Shown one piece after another: positions 57,656-64,000 of a stretch of 64,000 nt of DNA; position 1 is the stretch's first letter; each line of letters starts with the position of its first letter. Under the pieces are notes generated by a model, which was not told the DNA's origin, made no database searches, and saw nothing but the letters and a program-made list of their open reading frames with translations. Origin of the DNA: Rhizomucor pusillus (Eukaryota; Mucoromycota; Mucoromycetes; Mucorales; Lichtheimiaceae); the NCBI GenBank assembly GCA_900175165.2, contig FWWN02000646.1, positions 1 through 64,000 on the forward strand, read 5' to 3'. Both the position numbers and the translations under genes were made by a program.

Positions 57656-58699
57656 TTTTTTAACGTTTACGTTTGTTCCGTGTTTACTTGGAACTAATTG
57701 GATGTTGTTTGCGCCCTCAAAAGCGACAAAGGCAAGTGGAAAAGAAATGGGTTTCCTTTCACTTTTCCCGGCCTCTCTCGAATATTATTTGATTTTCATG
57801 TGAAGGTTTGAACGTTGACCTTCTAGTCTGCGCAAGACAATTGGGTCAAGCTCATTTTCCTTTTCAGTGTTCAGAATGACTAACAGCGTTAACGCTGTAT
57901 TACGCTGCCACCCTGCTAATGTCTGCGAGTTAAGAAGAACCGGTAGTAGCTTTAACAAGTATTAATGCATCGTAAAATTTTTGAATGGATAACGCTGCAG
58001 AGAGAGGAAATATAATGTCTCGTTGACCGGTAACAAACTCAAACGACCCCAGTACCATTTTCCAAAATCGCATAATGGATGGAGTTTCTTCTCAACCGAG
58101 TATTGACAATGACCCTCGAGTCATCAATCGTCCAGCGTGTCGCTCCCATCAAAGACAAAATTTACGATAGAGAACTAAGCTCAGCTTGCATACCTCCAAG
58201 CCGGATCACTACGCAGCTTCCAATGTAGTGTCTTTACGGCATCGTACTTCTGTGGCGTGTTCAAACTCGATCGTCCTTGCACGTGCATGTTACACAACGA
58301 ACTTTTTTCCACATGGTGTTAGAGTACATGGCCATCATTGTCTAGCTGTTCAACCGAGTCCTACGTGTCACCGCACTGTCAAAATGATAAGGGAATATAT
58401 TTATATGACAAATAGATAGCACCAGCTCGCTCGATACTCGAGCAATATCGAAGAACCACTACTTCATAACATTGAGCAACGCAACACGGAATGATTTTTT
58501 GTTACATCATACATCATCGTACAATTCAACAAAAAATGGGGGTAGTTATTCATTTTCTGCAATTATCTTGTGTGCTTGCAGTTTGTATACTATGTATCGT
58601 ACACTTACATGCTCGTTTATCATGTTTGTTGCTTCTTTGTAATATCAAGGGAAGAGAAACGATATCTTTGGACTTCCAGACTTGGATTCGATAGCTTTC
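57656..58699. other. Divergent intergenic region
   Basis: Promoters of the aspartate aminotransferase (-) and ZCCHC8-like (+) genes. The + frames at 58186-58419 and 58491-58694 show no recognisable domain. The last 40 bases read in frame into the ZCCHC8-like gene (NDIFGLPDLDSIA before the ATG at 58700), hinting at a short upstream coding exon. Confidence 0.45.
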
Positions 58700-60144
58700 A
58701 TGCCCAAGACAACTTCTGGCCAGCTACGTTCTGAAACGCTGGATCTAATTGTTGACATTTTACAACATCCAGAACAACATGGAGATCAATTCTTTGTCAA
58801 GTTTGTCAACAATGCCAGTCGATACAAGCAGGGCTACATGGCCATAGGCTTGCTACGTTCCATGGTGAAGGAACTCAACAAAGTGCCAGCAGAATACATT
58901 GTACACTGTGCTCTTAGCCATCCCGATCGAGTAGAACTGAGTGCAGATTGCACAAGGTTGCGTCTCGCAAACACGTTTAAAGATACGATACTCGGCCGAG
59001 AGACAGATCCATATGGTTTTATTGTGGAACACTCTGACACGGAAGAGATTCAGGAGCCAAAAAACCGACAAGAGGAGCGCCCAATGACGGGTAGTGAGGA
59101 CATGTCAAGCGACAAACCTATTGCCCGTGACACTAACCAAACATCATCATCGGTGCCAGTTATTCCAGTGCTATTTGTGAATGGAAGGTTTTATGAAGAT
59201 GATCAAATGAATGGTCGAGCGCCAAACGACGAGCCGGCCGCGGAAGTGATTTACGACAAACCCGAATTTGCACCTCTTGGACAGAAGAATACAAGACTCA
59301 AGAGCAATGTTTGTTGGAACTGTGGTCAAGAAGGCCATGCTTACACCGCATGCCCTGAACCGAGGAACCAAAATAACATTGTAGAAGCCCGGGAATTATT
59401 TGGGAAGGAGAGCAATACATCTTATGGCAGGTTCTTCGAACAGCTCGCATTTCAAAACAGAATAGCTGCTATGGCACCGGGAAAACTTTCCTCAGCTCTA
59501 AGAGACGCATTGCAAATAAAAGAAGACGAAGAACCGCCGTATTATAGCAACATGAAGCGATACGGTTATCCTCCAGGTTACTATGGTGCGGAAGAAGGTG
59601 AAGGTAAGCTGGGCTCCGTTTATACCTGAGGAAAATGGAATAGATTATTAAACATATCCCTTTAGATCCACTGACAGGACGCACTCAGAGAAGACGTGGT
59701 TTGGCTGCAAAAAAGCTTCTTGTAGAGGACTTAAGTGACAGTGACACCATACTGAAAGTGTACGATGGCCAAGAAGAAGACAAAACGGACTGCAAGGAAG
59801 AAGAAAAGCAAATAGTCGGCTCTCATTCCATAACAAGAGGTGCAAAGTTCATCAAACTAGTGCATTACCCTGGCCTTAATCTGGAGGACTCTAGCGGCAA
59901 CGTAGATATCCGTCAGTCACATGATTATGATCCTTCTGCGCATTATTACTACTACTCATATGCTACAAATCATGAATATTCCTCCGAGTTTATTCCGCCA
60001 TCCGATTACTATGCTTACTCGACGACATCTACTTCCATTCATTCCCATGAGCATTTTACCCATCCAACTATCTCTGATCAACCCAAATCCAATGCAATTG
60101 CCGAAAACGAAAGCGACATGGATATATCGGATGACGATGAATAA
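58700..60144 (+). CDS. ZCCHC8-like zinc-knuckle/PSP protein (NEXT complex type)
   Basis: Predicted nuclear RNA-surveillance scaffold related to ZCCHC8. Two exons visible (to 59603 and 59666-60144; intron GAAG|GTAAGC ... CCCTTTAG), about 460 residues. A CCHC zinc knuckle (CWNCGQEGHAYTACPEPRN) is followed by a PSP domain (APGKLSSALRDALQIKEDEEPPYY; MKRYGYPPGYY), the order typical of ZCCHC8 and related spliceosome-linked proteins. The N-terminal 100 residues form a helical unit (SETLDLIVDILQHPEQ). The C-terminus is Tyr/Ser-rich and ends in an acidic patch (DMDISDDDE). The frame stays open upstream of the first ATG (to a splice-like AG near 58650), so a short 5' exon is likely missing. In other eukaryotes ZCCHC8 bridges the Mtr4 helicase to the exosome. 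Confidence 0.8.
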
Positions 60145-60201
60145 ACTGATATTATCTCTATCAATTCTTTAATTTACAGCTTTGGATACATCTGGGAATG
60201 T

Positions 60202-63200
60202 TCAAGTATCTTGAGTGGCGTATGACACGGATGCTGCGCGTTCAACTTGAGTTTCTATTATATCATCAACACACCATTTCTCTTCAAAGTTATATATCCG
60301 TGGATGGCCATCGTCCGCTTCCCAGCTGGTGATAAACGTGAGCCGTGTGCAAGCATGCTGGAATCCAGCGTTCTGGTCAAACGCTCGAGCTGCATTCCGG
60401 ATATCTCTGTGTGTTACTCTATTCAGCGAGTGTGGATCGACATAGTGCTCGTCAGATCGTAAAAGACCAACGTCGACTGCTAACATAGACGGAGGGCGAT
60501 CAACCGGGCGTGCCCACTTTCCGTCGCTAGCCCCAGTCAAGTTTGCCTCTTCGACTGCTAGGTATGCCTTGGAACTTTTAGGCCGTGGAGCTAGGGGTAT
60601 CGCATAGGAGCGTCTTGATTTTTCTTGCGAAGAGCTAGATGCTGACGTCCGGGAAGATCGAATATCAACAGAAGGTGTATGCACCCTTAGGCTATCGCCC
60701 GAGATGTGACTTCTTGACTCTTGGTGACCTAATTTAATGGCTGGGACCTCTGTAGGCGGATATAATTCTTCTTTTGTCTCGTCGTAAATATGCCTACGAC
60801 TAGCCCGTCTCTGAAGAACAGGAGGAGTGCGAAGACTTAGCACGTTGAAAATTGTTCGCTTTTCTTCCCTGGATTGTCGCAGTGGCTGCAACTCTTTTAG
60901 TACCCGGGACGGTCGTCTGGGTTCGTTGGAAATCTGCGGTGCCAACATTTGCTCAGATGAATCGGTAGTATTTGATGCTTGCTGCTCTTTGCGACTGCTA
61001 CTGTTTTCACTATCTGTGATTCCGGCCACAAGCATGCTGCTGCCACTTGCGTGAGAGGATGCTTGTTCGCCGCTAGCTAGGCTGCTAGCCGCGCTGCTAG
61101 GCCCGAAATCCTCGAACTGCTGTTTGCTTGGCATAGGTGCTTGTTTCGGTACTGAAAGCAGCTGGCTATCTTTCATTTTTCGACGTGAGAGAGCCCGCTG
61201 TCGTTCCGTGAAGCCTTCCTCATCTATATCTATCAACAGTTTGTTCTCTTTTGCTCTGTGCATATCCCAGGTCATTGGCATCTCTTCGTCTGCCGGTGTG
61301 CCTCCTGGGCTCGTATCGATACTGGGAACGTAAAGGGAGCCACTGCTGTTAATCGCCGAAGTTTCAGGAGTAGCAAATCTAGTTGACGATTCTTCCTGCT
61401 GTCTTGCACTTGGTTGTTCCTGCTCCACGACAACTTCGTGAACTTCAGGCTCCTCTGGCGAAATACGAAACACATGCAAAAATAGCCAATGCATAAACAT
61501 AGCAAAATGTGGATGGTTATATGGCTCGATCATCTCAAGTCGCAGTCTCCCGTTGTGTCCATTTGAGACTATCCTCGAACTGCTTTCTGCAGCCTTATCC
61601 TCCCGTATATGTCTTCCAAGCTGCCAATAATCATCATCCGATGTTCGATAGACGGATGTCGGGTCTCTGATCAAACGCATAGGTTTACTTATGCTGATAT
61701 TCGCGCGCCGGCGTCCAGGGATGTTACTTCCAAATCGTATTTTCATGCACGGCCACACAAGACTGGAAAGTTTTCGTTTACGTTCCACTGCACTTGCGGA
61801 CTGGGCATGACGTGGATGGTGGCTGCTCGAGTCAGATCCTTCTTGTTGCCAATGCACATTGATATTCGGATAGGTAAAGCGTCGAACGGGCCGTGACTCT
61901 GCCGACCGTTGCTGCCCGATTTCTTCTACCGAGTGAGATTCCGGTATGCCGCTCTGGACTATATGAGGCGAAGCGCTAGGCCGTAAACTACTCTTCGACG
62001 ATACTATGCTAGCTGAAATTTGCCGGGAATCCCCTGTTATCCTGGTCCATCGATTTTGTGCTACTCGCTCGATCCTATGGATGATGCTGGAGCTTCCCGC
62101 CTTCTCGCTGATCCAAATCCGTTGAGACTGAAGCGCACTTGTATCACGATCCATGTCTGGATCCACTTGAAGCATATAGTACTCGTCCACGTAACGCCTC
62201 TTGAGGTCTTTGAATATATCGCGGATGATCGATTTTATAGTAGGATCCGTGAAATAGATGCAGCACATCATACACCCTACACAGTATTAGGAGCAAAGTC
62301 TAAACTCCTGCCACGAGAATTAGCATACCAAACATATTATCGAAAACTCTTTCTAAGACAAGTATAGGATATGGTACTATCTTGTCCGTCATTGTCACTA
62401 ATTGCACGCAAATGCCCCATATGTTTGCAACAATGGGCACTACAGTGGAAAAGGTCAAAGAATGTTTTGCGCGTTTTACTATTTCATTACTGGACTCACC
62501 AGTTGCATAAATAAGGCATCGTATTACAACCTTTCGAAAAATAACGGTGCTCTTTTGATTGCCACGAAAGCTCCGTGCTTGAGAAGTTCTTATTCGTTGC
62601 CCGGCCTCTAAGGGACCTTCAGCTGGTGGACCCATATCCAGGGACTGTGCATAAAAGTTTTGATTACGCTTGAGCTCGACGAGAGCCAGAGCAGCACACA
62701 CTACCGCGAGCAGAGCTGCAAACAGTAACCAAGAATAGTACCACATCTACCCCATATGTAAATGAACCATTTCCCTTATTCCTATTAGCATGGGGTCTGT
62801 TTAGCAGTGTGGCATGATGAATAGAAACCAGTTGCTTATGCCTTACCTTTACTACTATTGAAACTTGCCCACTCGAACTTGGCCGTCGCACGACCGACAT
62901 AATAGTATCGATACCTGCAACATTGTATTTACTTAATAGTCTACAAAGAATTTTGTCTCTTTTACCAACAAACGTATCCGTGGCTTTCATGGCGGCCCCT
63001 TGTCACACCGAGAGGTACCATTGCCACGAGAAGGGCTATCACGATTATAATAACGTAGTAGTATTTTTCGAGAGCTTGTGGATGTACGACCCGAACAATA
63101 AATATCAGCACAAGGTTAAGGCTGACCATTGCCAAGCAAGTTGAAGCCATAACATCCGATGTCACCAAAAAGTATGCCAGCACATTACATGCTAGCGACG

Positions 63201-63462
63201 TATCGTCTAATTTCGTAAACACAAGCTTGAGGATAGTGAACAGCACGTTGCAACCAACGCTTAGAATAATCAGTCTCAAGGAGACTCGGTCGACGGCGGC
63301 CGGTTTGTACCAGAGCATAAAGGAGTGGAAGCCCAAGACCAGCAAACAGCAGAAAAGGGATATAGCGGCAGTAGCTATAGCTAGTGTTAACAACGCCTCC
63401 ACCTGCAGTCTTGTGGTGATCGCACGGTTAGCCGGCGTCGCTGGGACGTTGCCGACGTCCAT
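60202..63462 (-). CDS. Seven-helix receptor (cAMP-receptor-like GPCR) with long cytoplasmic tail
   Basis: Predicted plasma-membrane G-protein-coupled receptor of the fungal cAR/Git3-like type. Exon 1 from ATG 63462 carries four or five helices (LLTLAIATAAISLFCCLLVLG; LIILSVGCNVLFTILKLVF; FLVTSDVMASTCLAMVSLNLVLIFIV; YYYVIIIVIALLVAMVPLGV). A short exon gives RYYYVGRATAKFEWASFN. The next holds MWYYSWLLFAALLAVVCAALAL and helices near PIVANIWGICVQLV. The final exon (from about 62271) starts at the end of helix 7 (CCIYFTDPTIKSIIRDIFKDLKRR) and continues into a soluble tail of about 650 Ser/Arg-rich residues. The tail is a likely phosphorylation and arrestin-type docking region. The junction between the second and third exons (about 62755-62865) does not keep frame with any canonical splice pair: one base too many. 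Ligand unknown. Confidence 0.75.
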
Positions 63463-64000
63463 AATCAAAAGGAAGCGAAGAAGCACTTGAAGGAGAAAGG
63501 GCAGATGCCGGACATTTTCCGAATGCTTGGTCAGGTTTCAGCGAAAATAGAAAATTTCCATGTCGCGGGGATGTTCCAAGATGCGATATCCAGCAAACCA
63601 TCAATTCCCATTGACTTCTATAGATACTGCAGCCATGCGAATTATATGACTCTGGTGCAAGTTCCTAAAATGTTATCTATAGCCTTTGTGAGCATCCGCC
63701 ATTACTTTATTATTTATCCGGAACATGCCTTGATGGTTTTCCTCAGAAATTGAATACAACATTTATCACAGAAAATGCTATAAATCTATGTAATTATACT
63801 TGCTCTAAAATACAAAATGGTCTTGAATATTAGAACAGGCGCTGCGGCTCCTGTGTGAGCAAGTGTTCGTCTTTTGAGAAAGACGTGCTGATACGATCGG
63901 AGAATCTGGGTGGGGCTTTTCCTTATGGGGGATGCGGAGGAGTTGACAGTTTTGATTCATGCAACGGCGAAGTTGGATATGGCAGATACTGTAGGCAGGT
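63463..64000. other. Window edge, possible partial gene
   Basis: Upstream region of the receptor gene, then unassigned DNA. At the very edge (about 63835-64000) the minus strand has Pro/Ser/His-rich open frames (for example LPYPTSPLHESKLSTPPHP) that could be the 3' end of a gene lying beyond the window. Not enough sequence to decide. Confidence 0.25.

Noticed and set aside
58682..58699. Upstream in-frame start (non-ATG) for the ZCCHC8-like gene
   Set aside because: The codon at 58682 is TTG, not ATG; the open frame there more likely continues from an upstream exon.
63487..63753. + strand frame of 88 codons upstream of the receptor gene
   Set aside because: No domain, no splice signals, and it lies in the receptor promoter region.

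Overview
This window is nuclear DNA of a fungus. It is intron-rich: most genes carry two to nine GT-AG introns of about 48-75 bases, genes lie 60-1000 bases apart, and the one clear tRNA is a short tRNA-Gly. The gene set (Ndt80-type regulator, areA-like DUF1752 protein, NoxR, Ima1, Mtd1, Brh2/BRCA2-type repair protein, Cys-rich secreted protein, large CH/spectrin/GAS2 protein) fits an early-diverging filamentous fungus. Mucoromycota, probably Mucorales, is the best guess, but that placement is inference; no rDNA or mitochondrial marker is present.

Layout. 0.2-2 kb: an Ndt80-type transcription factor (-). 2-5.2 kb: gene-poor, with a broken Tc1/mariner-type transposase. 5.3-11.3 kb: a very large spectraplakin-like cytoskeletal protein (-). 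11.3-13.9 kb: no gene seen. 13.9-15.1 kb: a small areA-like DUF1752 protein (+) and a convergent CYSTM stress peptide (-). 17.9-20.7 kb: a p67phox/NoxR-like protein and a small secreted Cys-rich protein (+). 20.7-26.2 kb: gene-poor, with a decayed CACTA (tnp2) transposase, a tRNA-Gly and a weak two-exon gene.

26.2-40 kb is a dense minus-strand block: a bromodomain/kinase/AT-hook fusion, a Cid1-type terminal nucleotidyltransferase, an asparaginase with ankyrin repeats, the elongation factor Iws1/Spn1, and a cytochrome b5-acyl-CoA dehydrogenase fusion. 40-44.2 kb is again decayed: fragments of unknown coding sequence, a second broken Tc1/mariner transposase and a 23-base assembly gap. 44.4-60.1 kb is dense: a PTPMT1-like phosphatase, an aldo/keto reductase, MTD1 (folate metabolism), BRCA2, Ima1 (sharing a 120-bp intergenic region with BRCA2), aspartate aminotransferase and a ZCCHC8-like RNA-surveillance protein. 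60.2-63.5 kb: a seven-helix receptor with a roughly 690-residue cytoplasmic tail (-).

There is no operon-like or biosynthetic cluster logic. The most unusual items are protein architectures: a bromodomain fused to a protein kinase and AT-hooks, whose bromodomain lacks the usual acetyl-lysine-binding Asn, and a CH-CH-spectrin-GAS2 protein resembling animal spectraplakins. Three genes carry GC-AG introns that are needed to restore the reading frame. Exon joins were worked out by hand from splice signals and reading frame; no RNA data were available.
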